This document shows positions 51,800-60,052 of a stretch of 64,000 nucleotides of DNA, in pieces. The notes under the pieces were generated by a model. That model had not been told where the DNA came from. It worked only from the letters and a program-made list of their open reading frames with translations, and did not search any database. Position 1 is the stretch's first letter. The number at the start of each line of letters is the position of its first letter. The position numbers and the translations under genes were made by a program. Source of the DNA: JAJZSS01 sp964463505 (GTDB taxonomy: Bacteria > Chloroflexota > Anaerolineae > Anaerolineales > UBA4823); contig CAYXDC010000009.1 in the NCBI GenBank assembly GCA_964463505.1, forward strand, positions 1-64,000. The letters are read 5' to 3'.

Positions 51800-53334
51800 C
51801 AGGGCTGCAGGGGATGGGCAAGATCGTAGATCAGGTAACCAGATCCTTCCGCGTACACCGGATAATTTTGCTGCAGGTGGGCTTTTAAGTCAGCTTGCTC
51901 GTCAAGCTGCCTGAAAGCTGTGATCAGGAAGTAATTCATCCCCTCACTGCGCCGGTTGAAGTAATCCTCAAATTCCTTGCCCTCGCCGCGCAGTTCAGAT
52001 AGGGCGATCTCCCCGCGATTGGGCCACAGGATCACCTTGCGCCAGCCATAATACATGATCCGGTAGCCGTAATCCTGGGTGAGGGCCAGGATCTTGCCAT
52101 CCGTCGGAAGCTGGTTACCGATCTCCTCCCAGTAAGGCGGCTCGTGGCGGTAATCATCCCGGTATTGCGGCAAAATGGCTTCCCAGCTGGCGAATCCGAT
52201 CCCGAGAACGAATATTCCCAGGACCACTGTCTGCCAGAAACGGGGCTGGGCGCTGATCTTTTCTGCGAGCACTTGCACGCCTGGCACAAGAGAGACAGCT
52301 AGAATTGCGACGAGTTGAATATGATAATAGCTGTGGGTATACATCTGGTAAGGCGTCAATAAGCCATAGACCAGGTACCCTACCCACAATCCGGTCAGCA
52401 GGGCGCGCCCGCGCCCCTGGGCAATCACGATGCCCAGCAAACCCAGCAGCAAAGCTCCCAGTCCGAGCAGGTCAGCGACCAGGCTGAGCCAGCGTACATA
52501 CGTGGATGGATCGAGCAATAAATGGGAAAGAGAGACGGTCCAGGTATCAAAATATTCGCCGGCTCGCCCGCCGCGCAAGACCAGGTAATAAAAACCGGAC
52601 GGGAGCGCCATCAAGAGCATCATTACCCATACCTGGGCGTTGCGCCAGAATCGCCGCCATCCCAGGCTGTCCAACACCAGGCTAACTGCGGCACCAGCGA
52701 TGATGTAGGCGGCGACTGCTTTCACCAGGACTGCCATCCCTCCCAGCACACCTGCCAGCAGCGCCCACTTCCAGTTATGCGTCTCGGACCAGCGGTACAG
52801 GGCATAGACGCCCAGGATGATCCACATGACCATGCCGGGATCGGGCTGGAAGGAGCGGCTGGCTTGTACGCCAAAGGGCAAGACCAAGAAATATGCCAGG
52901 GCTACTAAAGGCGGAAGAACTGGAGATGCTGGCGTGGATATCTGTGTTGAGGTCAGCCGCCTGGCCAGCAAGACTAGAAATAAGCCGCCTATCGCCCAGA
53001 AAATTGTATTCACCACCCGGGCTGCCCAGGCGCTTTCTCCGCCGCTCCACAGGTATACATAGGTAACGATTTTTTCCAGGATGGATGGCTCGTACTGACC
53101 AGTGGAATTTGCCAGCTGTACCGCAGTCTGGACCAACGCCGGGTCAGCGTCGGGTAGCATCTGGTAGTACATACCGCGGGCGATGATCGCGCCGCGCAAT
53201 TGCCGGGTAGCGTGGAAATCCAGGGGCGGATCGGTCATATCATACAGGCGTAAGCCGGATCCCAGCGCCAGCAAGAATAGCACTGGTAGCCAAAACTGAA
53301 TGAATGTGACGGTTCGGGATTTATTTTCAAGCAT
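51799..53334 (-). CDS. ArnT/PMT-like membrane glycosyltransferase
   Basis: A 511-residue integral membrane protein with about eleven helices. After helix 1 the loop reads RLYDMTDPPLDFHATRQLRGAIIARGMYY, with the acidic pair of lipid-linked-sugar transferases, and VARVVNTIFWAIGGLFLVLLARRL is the usual third segment. The C-terminal soluble part (about 395-511) is a small alpha/beta domain. It should act at the outer membrane face using polyprenyl-phosphate sugar. It follows the DUF115-like gene by 18 bp. Confidence 0.83.
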   Translation of the reverse strand: MLENKSRTVTFIQFWLPVLFLLALGSGLRLYDMTDPPLDFHATRQLRGAIIARGMYYQMLPDADPALVQTAVQLANSTGQYEPSILEKIVTYVYLWSGGESAWAARVVNTIFWAIGGLFLVLLARRLTSTQISTPASPVLPPLVALAYFLVLPFGVQASRSFQPDPGMVMWIILGVYALYRWSETHNWKWALLAGVLGGMAVLVKAVAAYIIAGAAVSLVLDSLGWRRFWRNAQVWVMMLLMALPSGFYYLVLRGGRAGEYFDTWTVSLSHLLLDPSTYVRWLSLVADLLGLGALLLGLLGIVIAQGRGRALLTGLWVGYLVYGLLTPYQMYTHSYYHIQLVAILAVSLVPGVQVLAEKISAQPRFWQTVVLGIFVLGIGFASWEAILPQYRDDYRHEPPYWEEIGNQLPTDGKILALTQDYGYRIMYYGWRKVILWPNRGEIALSELRGEGKEFEDYFNRRSEGMNYFLITAFRQLDEQADLKAHLQQNYPVYAEGSGYLIYDLAHPLQP

Positions 53335-53352
53335 GGTGTTGAATAGACAACC

Positions 53353-54165
53353 TTACCAGAGACTGTCGTAGGCGACCTTTTCGAATACGGTCAGCTTGCC
53401 GCCAATCGTGGCGTCCAGTACCTGGCGACCAGCTTGCTCGTAAGCCTGGCGCGCCATGTGGTAGGAGCGCTCGGATGTGTCGAGGTCCGGTAGCTGCCAG
53501 CGAAAGCCTTTGCCAAAATAGCCCTGGTGGAAATGATTGGGATCGTCGCCCTGTGAGACGACAGTGGTGTTGGGGGTTCCTTTGGTGCTGTAGTTGTGGT
53601 CCACGCCGATCAAGATCACTTGGGAGAAGCCCATGTGGAATGCCAGCTGTAAGGCGACATAGGTTACGGTGCCGCCTTCCCATACCCGCCCACGCACATC
53701 GCTGGAAAAATTGGGACCAGTGTAGGTGGTATGCAGGAATGCCATGTCCGGGGTAGGCTGGATCAGGTTGCGTGAGCGCCAGGAGATGAATTTGGGGATG
53801 GGCAAGGCGCGGATCTCTTCAGCGCACTGCTCGATGACCAGGCTGTTGATCGAAAGAAAATAGCTGGTCGTAAAGCCCCAATCGGGAAAGGCCAGGTAGA
53901 TGCGGTTTGTGCCAAAGGTGAATTCGTTCTTGAGGCGCGTCAGGTCGGTCTGCTTCAGGCTGGGACCATTACCGATAATGAAACAGCGCTCGCCGCGGTG
54001 GATACCCTTCAGCCGGGCAAGCTGTTCAATGGATGCCCGTCGCCAGGGGTGCAGGGCAGCCGCAGGCCATAGCGCAGCGTGACCCAGGGCATGCCAGCTC
54101 TTACGCCCGGCCTGCCAGACGGGCTGGGGGATGATTTGCTTGAAGGTCTGGCGGAGATTGCTCAT
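53353..54165 (-). CDS. DUF115 / MptE-like family protein of glycan loci
   Basis: A 270-residue protein of the DUF115 group related to the archaeal 6-hydroxymethylpterin pyrophosphokinase MptE. Seen: GERCFIIGNGPSLKQTDLTRL (the glycine-rich GNGPSL motif), EFTFGTNRIYLAF, and LAFHMGFSQVILIGVDHNYS with the GxDH-like element. In bacterial surface-glycan and flagellin-glycosylation loci such proteins are linked to nonulosonic-acid transfer (Maf-like) or related steps, but many lack an assigned reaction. It overlaps the SDR gene by 4 bp and sits in a set with a cytidylyltransferase. That fits transfer of a CMP-activated sugar, as an inference. Confidence 0.75.
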   Translation of the reverse strand: MSNLRQTFKQIIPQPVWQAGRKSWHALGHAALWPAAALHPWRRASIEQLARLKGIHRGERCFIIGNGPSLKQTDLTRLKNEFTFGTNRIYLAFPDWGFTTSYFLSINSLVIEQCAEEIRALPIPKFISWRSRNLIQPTPDMAFLHTTYTGPNFSSDVRGRVWEGGTVTYVALQLAFHMGFSQVILIGVDHNYSTKGTPNTTVVSQGDDPNHFHQGYFGKGFRWQLPDLDTSERSYHMARQAYEQAGRQVLDATIGGKLTVFEKVAYDSLW

Positions 54166-54941
54166 TCTGTGCTCAGGCGTGCGGTTGCCCCGCCGTCTAC
54201 CACCAGGGCCTGCCCGGTCATAAAAGACGATTGGTTACTGTCTGCCAGGAAATAAATGGCGCTGGCGATTTCCTCGGGTTTACCCACCCGCCCGATCACC
54301 GTCTTGCGCGCCAGGTTGTCCAGGCGCTCCACCAGGCTGCCGCTGCCCACATGGCCTCGCGAGAGGCCTGCATGCAGCATGGGTGTGTCCACCGCGCCAG
54401 GGAGAATGGCATTGACGCGAATATTGTCAGGGGCGAATTCGATGGCCATGGCCCGGGTCAGCGCCAGCAATCCACCTTTGGAGGCGGCGTATGCGGCAAT
54501 ATTGGCGGATGTCTGAACAGCATGCACGGAGGACATGTTGACGATTGCGCCGCCGCCAGCGGTTTTCAACAATGGGTGGGCTAATTTGACGCCTAAAAAC
54601 ACCGAGCGCAGGTTGGATGCCATGACGCTATCCCACTCCTCAGCGCTGGTCTCCAGTAAGGGTTTGGCGATCTGGATGCCGGCATTGTTGACCAGGGCAT
54701 CCAGGCTGTCGGTAAACTGGCGGGCTTGAGCGTAGATCTTTTCCAGCTCTTCCGGCAGGGAGATGTCTGCCTGAATGTAGTCAATTGCATCTGAGAATTT
54801 GTCTGGTTTTTTAGCGCGATCGACCGCGATCACCTGCCAGCCCGATTCGTAAAATCTGAGCACCGTAGCGCTGCCAATGCCCCCGGCTGCGCCGGTAACC
54901 AGGGCAGTTCGTTGAGTTGAAGGATTTGTTTTGGTTTGCAT
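54162..54941 (-). CDS. Short-chain dehydrogenase/reductase
   Basis: A 259-residue classical SDR from ATG 54941 (a TTG 11 codons upstream overlaps the previous gene and is less likely). The cofactor motif TGAAGGIG is near residues 14-21, VNNAGIQ is present, the catalytic Ser is in MSSVHAV and Tyr/Lys in YAASKGG; the C-terminus shows VRVNAILPGAVDTPM-like text. It probably oxidises or reduces a sugar hydroxyl, using NAD(P). It lies between a hydroxyacid dehydrogenase gene and the DUF115-like gene, and with the cytidylyltransferase may make a modified sugar acid. Confidence 0.88.
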   Translation of the reverse strand: MQTKTNPSTQRTALVTGAAGGIGSATVLRFYESGWQVIAVDRAKKPDKFSDAIDYIQADISLPEELEKIYAQARQFTDSLDALVNNAGIQIAKPLLETSAEEWDSVMASNLRSVFLGVKLAHPLLKTAGGGAIVNMSSVHAVQTSANIAAYAASKGGLLALTRAMAIEFAPDNIRVNAILPGAVDTPMLHAGLSRGHVGSGSLVERLDNLARKTVIGRVGKPEEIASAIYFLADSNQSSFMTGQALVVDGGATARLSTE

Positions 54942-54970
54942 GTTGTTTATTCTCACAGGTTCGGTCAGGC

Positions 54971-55924
54971 TCAATCTGGCTTTTGATAAGGTATACCCAG
55001 GCCTGTAACCAGGTTGCGGACGGTATTCCAGTGCACTCGTTCCCAGGCTGCCGGGCTGGAATTAGCGTTATGCGGCGCCAGCAGCACATTGTCCATCTTC
55101 TTAAGCGGGCTGTCAGCGGGCAACGGCTCGACTTCAAAGACATCCAGGGCGGCTCCAGCGATGTGCTTGTTTTGCAGTGCAGCAATTAAGGCTGCTTCTT
55201 CAACGACTGGGCCGCGGGCAGTATTGACCAGGATCGCGGTTGATTTCATTTGAGCCAGGCTGCGGGAGTTGATCAGGTGATAGCTGGTAGGGTTGAGATC
55301 GGTGTTCAGGCTGACAAAATCAGCGCGGTTCAATAAATCGTCCAGCGTGGTCATTTCAATCCCATACTCTCGGATGAAGTCCGGAGCAATTTCAACGATA
55401 TCATTGCCCAGCAATCGCATGCCAAAAGCGCGCGCCCGGCGCAAGACGGCTTTCCCGCAATTGCCAACCCCAACCACGCCCAGGGTGCATTCGCTCAGCG
55501 AGCGGCTGGGAAGCTTATCCCAATCGCCGGCTTTCATATCCCGGTCCATCCAGGGCAGGCGACGGGCGAATGCCAGCAGATATCCCATCACAGTATCTGC
55601 GACCGGTAGCGTGAATGCATTCGGCGTGCGGTGAATTTGGATTCCCAGCCGGGCGCAGGCAGCCTGGTCGATCGAATCGATACCCGTGCCCCATTTCGAG
55701 ATCACTTTCAGGCGAGGCGCGCAGGCTGCCAGGACGCGTGCCGTGTAACGGTCGTCCCCGCAGACTGCGCCATCAAATCGCCCGGCGTAGGCCAGGATCT
55801 GGTCTTCTTCTAGGCGCTCCCGTACCGGGGCGACAATCACTTCAATTCCATGTTGCTCAAAGACCGGTTGGAAGCGATCCATGAAGGGGATCATATACGG
55901 GGCAGAAATCAATATTACAGGCAT
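54971..55924 (-). CDS. D-isomer-specific 2-hydroxyacid dehydrogenase
   Basis: A 317-residue NAD-dependent enzyme of the SerA/GhrB superfamily. The Rossmann motif is LGVVGVGNCGKAVLRRA. The catalytic triad is visible as Arg in LVNTARGPVV, Glu in DVFEVEPLP and His in LLAPHNANSSP (family normally has TPHxAG). The substrate-side domain is the first 95 residues plus the C-terminal helix. There is no ACT domain, so it is not a typical biosynthetic SerA. Placement between a cytidylyltransferase gene and an SDR gene suggests a 2-keto or 2-hydroxy acid on the way to an activated sugar acid. Confidence 0.87.
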   Translation of the reverse strand: MPVILISAPYMIPFMDRFQPVFEQHGIEVIVAPVRERLEEDQILAYAGRFDGAVCGDDRYTARVLAACAPRLKVISKWGTGIDSIDQAACARLGIQIHRTPNAFTLPVADTVMGYLLAFARRLPWMDRDMKAGDWDKLPSRSLSECTLGVVGVGNCGKAVLRRARAFGMRLLGNDIVEIAPDFIREYGIEMTTLDDLLNRADFVSLNTDLNPTSYHLINSRSLAQMKSTAILVNTARGPVVEEAALIAALQNKHIAGAALDVFEVEPLPADSPLKKMDNVLLAPHNANSSPAAWERVHWNTVRNLVTGLGIPYQKPD

Positions 55925-55948
55925 AAAGTCAAGTTCCTTCGAGATTTT

Positions 55949-56647
55949 TTATGATTTCGCTTGTTTTTGGATTTGCAGCAGGTGGTCTGTTATCAGAAAA
56001 TCCAGCTCTTCGTCGATATCCCAGGCTTCAGCGGCGCTGATCTCGAACATCCCCGGGCGCTCGCCCAGGCGATTGCGTCTGTTGAGCAAGGTCTGGCGGG
56101 TGAAGATATACAGGCACGAATTCTCTTCGTATACGGGGGGCAGGTCCTGGGTTTGCAGCAAAATCGCAGGATTATGGTTGATGGCACGTCCCAGCTGATC
56201 CCACAGGCGGGTCTGCAGGCGCGTTACACCGAACATCGAATCATAAGCCGGATAGTTTCCCAAGAATTGCTGGATGGCGCGCGAGAGGGTCGCAGGGCGA
56301 AGCAGCGGGTTGGTGCTGTGGGTTTGCAGGTAGAAATCGGCTTCCACAATGCTGGTATCGTAAGCTAGGATCTCGTTCATCGGGATCTGGTCGGCTCGAA
56401 GATGTTCCGGGCGAGGGATCATCTGTACCTGGGTGTAGTTGCTTTCCACACCTGCCATGATCTCGGGACTGTCCGTATCGACGGCGACGATCGCAATCTC
56501 AGGGCAAGCTAACAGACTGTCCAGGATATGCTGGTAAAGTGGTTTGCCTGCCAGCGGGCGAAAGTTCTTGCCGGGCACGCGCTGCGAATGGTGGCGCATA
56601 GGAACCAGAGCGACAATCCGGGGGGATTTTTCAGACATATGGATCAT
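55949..56647 (-). CDS. Acylneuraminate cytidylyltransferase-like protein
   Basis: A 232-residue CMP-sugar synthetase-like enzyme. The CTP motif reads ALVPMRHHSQRVPGKNFRPLAGKPL near residues 13-37, matching the xRxxSxRxPxKNxxxLxGxPL pattern of NeuA/KdsB proteins, though the first segment has MRHH instead of ARGG. VAVDTDSPEI and the LQTHSTNPLLRPATLSRAI region (where NeuA has LLQPTSPLR) follow. It would activate an acidic sugar to a CMP form. No NeuB- or KdsA-type condensing enzyme is in the window. Start at 56647 overlaps the upstream GT2 gene by 4 bp; a second ATG is three codons later. Confidence 0.83.
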   Translation of the reverse strand: MIHMSEKSPRIVALVPMRHHSQRVPGKNFRPLAGKPLYQHILDSLLACPEIAIVAVDTDSPEIMAGVESNYTQVQMIPRPEHLRADQIPMNEILAYDTSIVEADFYLQTHSTNPLLRPATLSRAIQQFLGNYPAYDSMFGVTRLQTRLWDQLGRAINHNPAILLQTQDLPPVYEENSCLYIFTRQTLLNRRNRLGERPGMFEISAAEAWDIDEELDFLITDHLLQIQKQAKS

Positions 56648-57654
56648 GAATCCTTTTCCAGGTCAGGATAGCGGATGGGTTCGACCGGACGAGCCGGTTG
56701 CTGCTGGGGCTGGATTTTATTCAGGGGATAATAAAATGTCTGGCGTAGCTGCCAGGTCAGGGGACCGTGGTGGCGGTACCCTTGATAGGTTCCCCAGAAC
56801 TGCATCCAGCGAAACCAGAATATACCACTGATGCTATGCAATAAAACCTTCTGTTTGGCGGCCTGGCGCAGGTCGCTGGCGATGTTACTGGTAACTAACC
56901 TGACCAGATCCAGCCTGCCGAAACGCTGGTGAGGATAGATGTGCTTGAAGGCGATAGCCTCCCGCCGGTAGCGGTTGAAAACCGAGCTCGGCGACTCCTG
57001 GTGGACGTGGATGATCTCTGCTTCGGCAATATAACTGATCGCGTATCCCTTTTGCGCCGCCCAATTCGCCCATTCCAGGTCTTCCAGGCCAGACAAGCTC
57101 TCATCATAGGGGTGCTCTTCCCAGGCGCGGCGGCGGATGGCAGCATTGGCGTTGTTGCAGAAAGGATGGTCCTGGCGAGCTTGCGACTGATCCGGGTACC
57201 ATGTGGCGAAGATTTGCTGCTCCGAAAAATGCGACAGGTGATTGCCACGCTGTTTGCCATAGGCCAGGACAACCTGGACGTCTGCAAAAGGCGCCAGCAG
57301 GTGCTCCAGCCAGTCGGGGTAGACCGGGTAGATATGGGCGCTGACAATAACAATCAAAGAGCTCTGAGCCTGCTCGATGCCCCGGTTCAGCGAGCGACCG
57401 AAAGTAAATTCTTCAGGCTGGATGTGGACGACATGAATCGGGAAGGGCGCCTGGAACTGCCTGGCGATCTCTACCGTGCCATCGCTCGAGCCTGAATCGA
57501 CCAGGATAACCTCGATATCCTCGACCGGTTTTCGAGTGAAGGTCTGCTGGCGGATGCCAGTCAATAAGCGCTCGATATGCCGGGCTTCATTGTATGCGCG
57601 AATGACTATCGAAGCGCGGGGGAGTCCAGGATCACCAGTCATATGTCTTTTCAT
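56644..57654 (-). CDS. Glycosyltransferase family 2
   Basis: A 336-residue GT2 with ASIVIRAYNEARHIERLLTGI, VDSGSSDGTVEIA, IQPEEFTFGRSLNRGI, IVSAHIYPVYPDWL, and DESLSGLEDLEWANWAAQKGYAISYIAEAEIIHVH. It is of the same branch as the GT2 at 36931-37914. The C-terminus has a positively charged and hydrophobic region consistent with membrane contact. Its start lies within the end of the upstream sulfotransferase gene (23-bp overlap); a second ATG four codons in is possible. Confidence 0.9.
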   Translation of the reverse strand: MKRHMTGDPGLPRASIVIRAYNEARHIERLLTGIRQQTFTRKPVEDIEVILVDSGSSDGTVEIARQFQAPFPIHVVHIQPEEFTFGRSLNRGIEQAQSSLIVIVSAHIYPVYPDWLEHLLAPFADVQVVLAYGKQRGNHLSHFSEQQIFATWYPDQSQARQDHPFCNNANAAIRRRAWEEHPYDESLSGLEDLEWANWAAQKGYAISYIAEAEIIHVHQESPSSVFNRYRREAIAFKHIYPHQRFGRLDLVRLVTSNIASDLRQAAKQKVLLHSISGIFWFRWMQFWGTYQGYRHHGPLTWQLRQTFYYPLNKIQPQQQPARPVEPIRYPDLEKDS

Positions 57655-58498
57655 ATCCCAGGCGGATTAAGAGATCCCCGGAGATATCCTTAAACAGTTG
57701 TTTATGCGCTTCGGTAAATTGCACCTTCCAGCCGCCGGCTTTGCCAGTCCGGAACGTGGGCGAGCGTTGCGGATCGATGCTGTTTTCCAGGCGTTCCAGG
57801 GCAATCTCCCGTTCCATTTGTAAGGGGAACCCGCGCTGAATAGCAAAATCAAGCACCTGAGCCAGGGTTGATTTACGCTCGAGGATAAAGTCTTCGTAGC
57901 GCAAGGTTAAAATATTGGGCTGATCCAGCCAGCCCATAAAAGGCTCAAAACGCTGGCGGATATTGGGAAAATCGATCTCCAGCTCTGGGCGACCCTGGAT
58001 GCTGGCGCTCAGGCGCTCATCGAAGCTGGATAATTCATTCTTGAAATAATGATGGTGGATGTGATTGGTCTCCATATCGGTCACATAGTGCACATGCGAG
58101 ACCACCACATCACGCGGATCACGAAGGATAAAGTAAAACGCGAAACGCGCTTTGGCGATATACGCAATGATCTCCGGCAGCGCATGGACATGCCCGTAGG
58201 CGATATCCCCTGGCAGAAGACGCTGTAAATCTGCCAGAATTTCCTGGACTTGCCTCTGGTGACCACTAAAGCCATCATAGGTCACCACTGCCGGCAGCCC
58301 GCTGTTTACCGCCGGGCCGATTTGCGTGAAACCATCCAGGATCTGGGTGAGCAGGTGAGTGCCGCTTTTGGGGAAAGAATTGGCGAACAACACCGGCACA
58401 CCTGAGAAGGAAAACTGGCGGTAGCGCAGCGCCTGGGCCAGCCGGCGACCGGCGCGGCGTGCCAGGCGAGCTTGTTGGTTAAGTTGGGATTGAATCAT
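57632..58498 (-). CDS. Sulfotransferase-family protein
   Basis: A 288-residue sulfotransferase. The phosphosulfate loop is FPKSGTHLLTQIL with PKSGTH at 43-48, and the 3'-phosphate motif is FILRDPRDVVVSHVHYVTD near 129-147. GYGHVHALPEI-like IAYGHVHALPEI precedes it, and the C-terminal part has the LTLRYEDFI and FRTGKAGGWKVQFT segments (the family KxGxxGxWKxxF element that also binds PAPS). It is a paralogue of the sulfotransferase at 59163-60026, sharing the ending pattern LGYE-x3-DW. The substrate is probably a carbohydrate of this locus. Confidence 0.9.
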   Translation of the reverse strand: MIQSQLNQQARLARRAGRRLAQALRYRQFSFSGVPVLFANSFPKSGTHLLTQILDGFTQIGPAVNSGLPAVVTYDGFSGHQRQVQEILADLQRLLPGDIAYGHVHALPEIIAYIAKARFAFYFILRDPRDVVVSHVHYVTDMETNHIHHHYFKNELSSFDERLSASIQGRPELEIDFPNIRQRFEPFMGWLDQPNILTLRYEDFILERKSTLAQVLDFAIQRGFPLQMEREIALERLENSIDPQRSPTFRTGKAGGWKVQFTEAHKQLFKDISGDLLIRLGYEKTYDW

Positions 58499-58533
58499 TG
58501 ATGGGTTGCCGGAAATGGTGTTAAGCGAGTATT

Positions 58534-59148
58534 TTAGCTTTTATAAATATTTTCGATAACACCTGGTAAAAGGCTATAGATCGATTTGCCCAACATTCGT
58601 TCAAAATATTGGCGAATTTCGATAAAGGCCTGCCATTTGGCACGCGTATGCTCGTTAAACCCGTAGCGTAAAACTACGTCTACAAAACGTTGTTCCATCA
58701 GGCAACAGCCTGATGGCAGGGAGATGGTATCGCAGAGTTGGATAAGGCGGTCGTAATCATCGTACGCGGTTTGATCCAGGTAGCACTGCAGGAAGGCGAA
58801 ATCCTCTTGTGTTCCATCCCAATCGGCTGAGCCAGATGCTGCATTGGGGACGGGGTAAGAATGGGACAGGCTGATCCGGGCAGCGTCGTCAAAGCCTTGC
58901 GCGATCAAAAAATGGTAGCCATCGATCACATGCCGCATGCCGTAGACTCCTTCACGCCGTCCAATGTCATGCAGATAGCCCAGTATATAAGCTGCTTGTG
59001 GATCGAGGGTAGAGATTTCAGCTGCGATTAGCTGAGCAGCCTGGGCAGTGACCCGAGAATGAGCTACCCAGGGGCCAGGGTTCAGATGAGCAGCTTCAGT
59101 CAGTAATGCTTCAGCCTGTGTCAGGGTGGGTAACTTCAAGTTAGTCAT
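58534..59148 (-). CDS. HD-domain phosphohydrolase-like protein
   Basis: A 204-residue protein from ATG 59148 (the upstream TTG overlaps the previous gene). The HD metal site is visible: His30 in VAHSRV, His60-Asp61 in YLHDIGRREG, and a later Asp in LIQLCDTIS. The middle HVIDGYHFLIAQGFDDAARISLSHSY matches small HD proteins of nucleotide or signalling metabolism. It lies between two paralogous sulfotransferase genes with spacers of 35 and 14 bp. A possible job is hydrolysis of a nucleotide by-product such as adenosine 3',5'-bisphosphate from sulfation. That is speculation from position; known enzymes for that step are of other families. Confidence 0.82.
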   Translation of the reverse strand: MTNLKLPTLTQAEALLTEAAHLNPGPWVAHSRVTAQAAQLIAAEISTLDPQAAYILGYLHDIGRREGVYGMRHVIDGYHFLIAQGFDDAARISLSHSYPVPNAASGSADWDGTQEDFAFLQCYLDQTAYDDYDRLIQLCDTISLPSGCCLMEQRFVDVVLRYGFNEHTRAKWQAFIEIRQYFERMLGKSIYSLLPGVIENIYKS

Positions 59149-59162
59149 GGAATTAGGCTGCT

Positions 59163-60026
59163 TTACCAATCCTGGTTGGTTTCATAACCCAGGCGGAGCA
59201 GTAGATCCCCGGTGGCTTCTTTAAAGGCGGAAATGTTGGTGGGGGTGAAGTGCTCGCGCCAGTTGCCCGGTTTACCCTTGCGAAAAGTGCCTGATCTGCG
59301 CGGCGCAATCGCCTCGTGCAGAATGACGATTGCTTCTGAGCGAGAGAGGCTAGGGGTAAAACCAAAGGCAGCGAGATAATCCAGTAACTTACCAAAGGCT
59401 GTTTCGCGCTCCAGGATCAGCTCCTCGAAGCGCAGGCACAGCACCTGGGGCTGCTCCAGCCAGCCCAAATAGCCATCATAGCGCTGACGAATAGGGGTCA
59501 GCTCCGAGCCGGGTTCCTGAACTCCATGGATGGCAGCCTGGATGCGTTCTTCCATGTTGGTGAGCTTTTCTGTGTAATAAGAGTGCATCCAGTGACCTGT
59601 GTGCATCTGAGTGGCATAGAAGATGTGTGAGACGATCATATCGCGCGGATCGCGATAAACAAATATTGTGGCCCGCCCAGGAAGGGTGAGAGCGCTTAAG
59701 AATGGCTCCTTGGCGCTGATATAGCCGTAGCTGATCTCGCCGGGCAGCATGCGCTGGATTTTCGCCAGCACCTCGCAGTCGCTCAGTTTGCGATTATCCT
59801 CGCTCCGGTTGACAGGCGGGTAGCCGGGATTGACAAACGGTCCGATCCGGGTCAGGCCTTGCAGTACCTGGATGATCAAATGCGAGCCGGACTTGGGCAT
59901 GGCATTGCCCAGCACGGCAGGCAGTTTCTCCAATGCGCCTGGCCCATACCGCAGCCCGGCTGCCCAGCGCCTGCCCTGGTAGCGCACCGATTTCAAGCTG
60001 TGTTTGAAGGTGGTGGGGATTTTCAT
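59163..60026 (-). CDS. Sulfotransferase-family protein
   Basis: A 287-residue sulfotransferase. The phosphosulfate loop is AMPKSGSHLIIQVLQG with PKSGSH at 44-49, the 3'-phosphate motif is IFVYRDPRDMIVSHIFYA, and the C-terminal PAPS-contact segment is FRKGKPGNWREHFT. Strong similarity in order and text to the protein at 57632-58498 shows a gene duplication; the HD gene now lies between them. It follows the aminopeptidase-like gene by 26 bp. Confidence 0.9.
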   Translation of the reverse strand: MKIPTTFKHSLKSVRYQGRRWAAGLRYGPGALEKLPAVLGNAMPKSGSHLIIQVLQGLTRIGPFVNPGYPPVNRSEDNRKLSDCEVLAKIQRMLPGEISYGYISAKEPFLSALTLPGRATIFVYRDPRDMIVSHIFYATQMHTGHWMHSYYTEKLTNMEERIQAAIHGVQEPGSELTPIRQRYDGYLGWLEQPQVLCLRFEELILERETAFGKLLDYLAAFGFTPSLSRSEAIVILHEAIAPRRSGTFRKGKPGNWREHFTPTNISAFKEATGDLLLRLGYETNQDW

Positions 60027-60052
60027 GACAGATTATCGCTAGGTAGCCAAAA

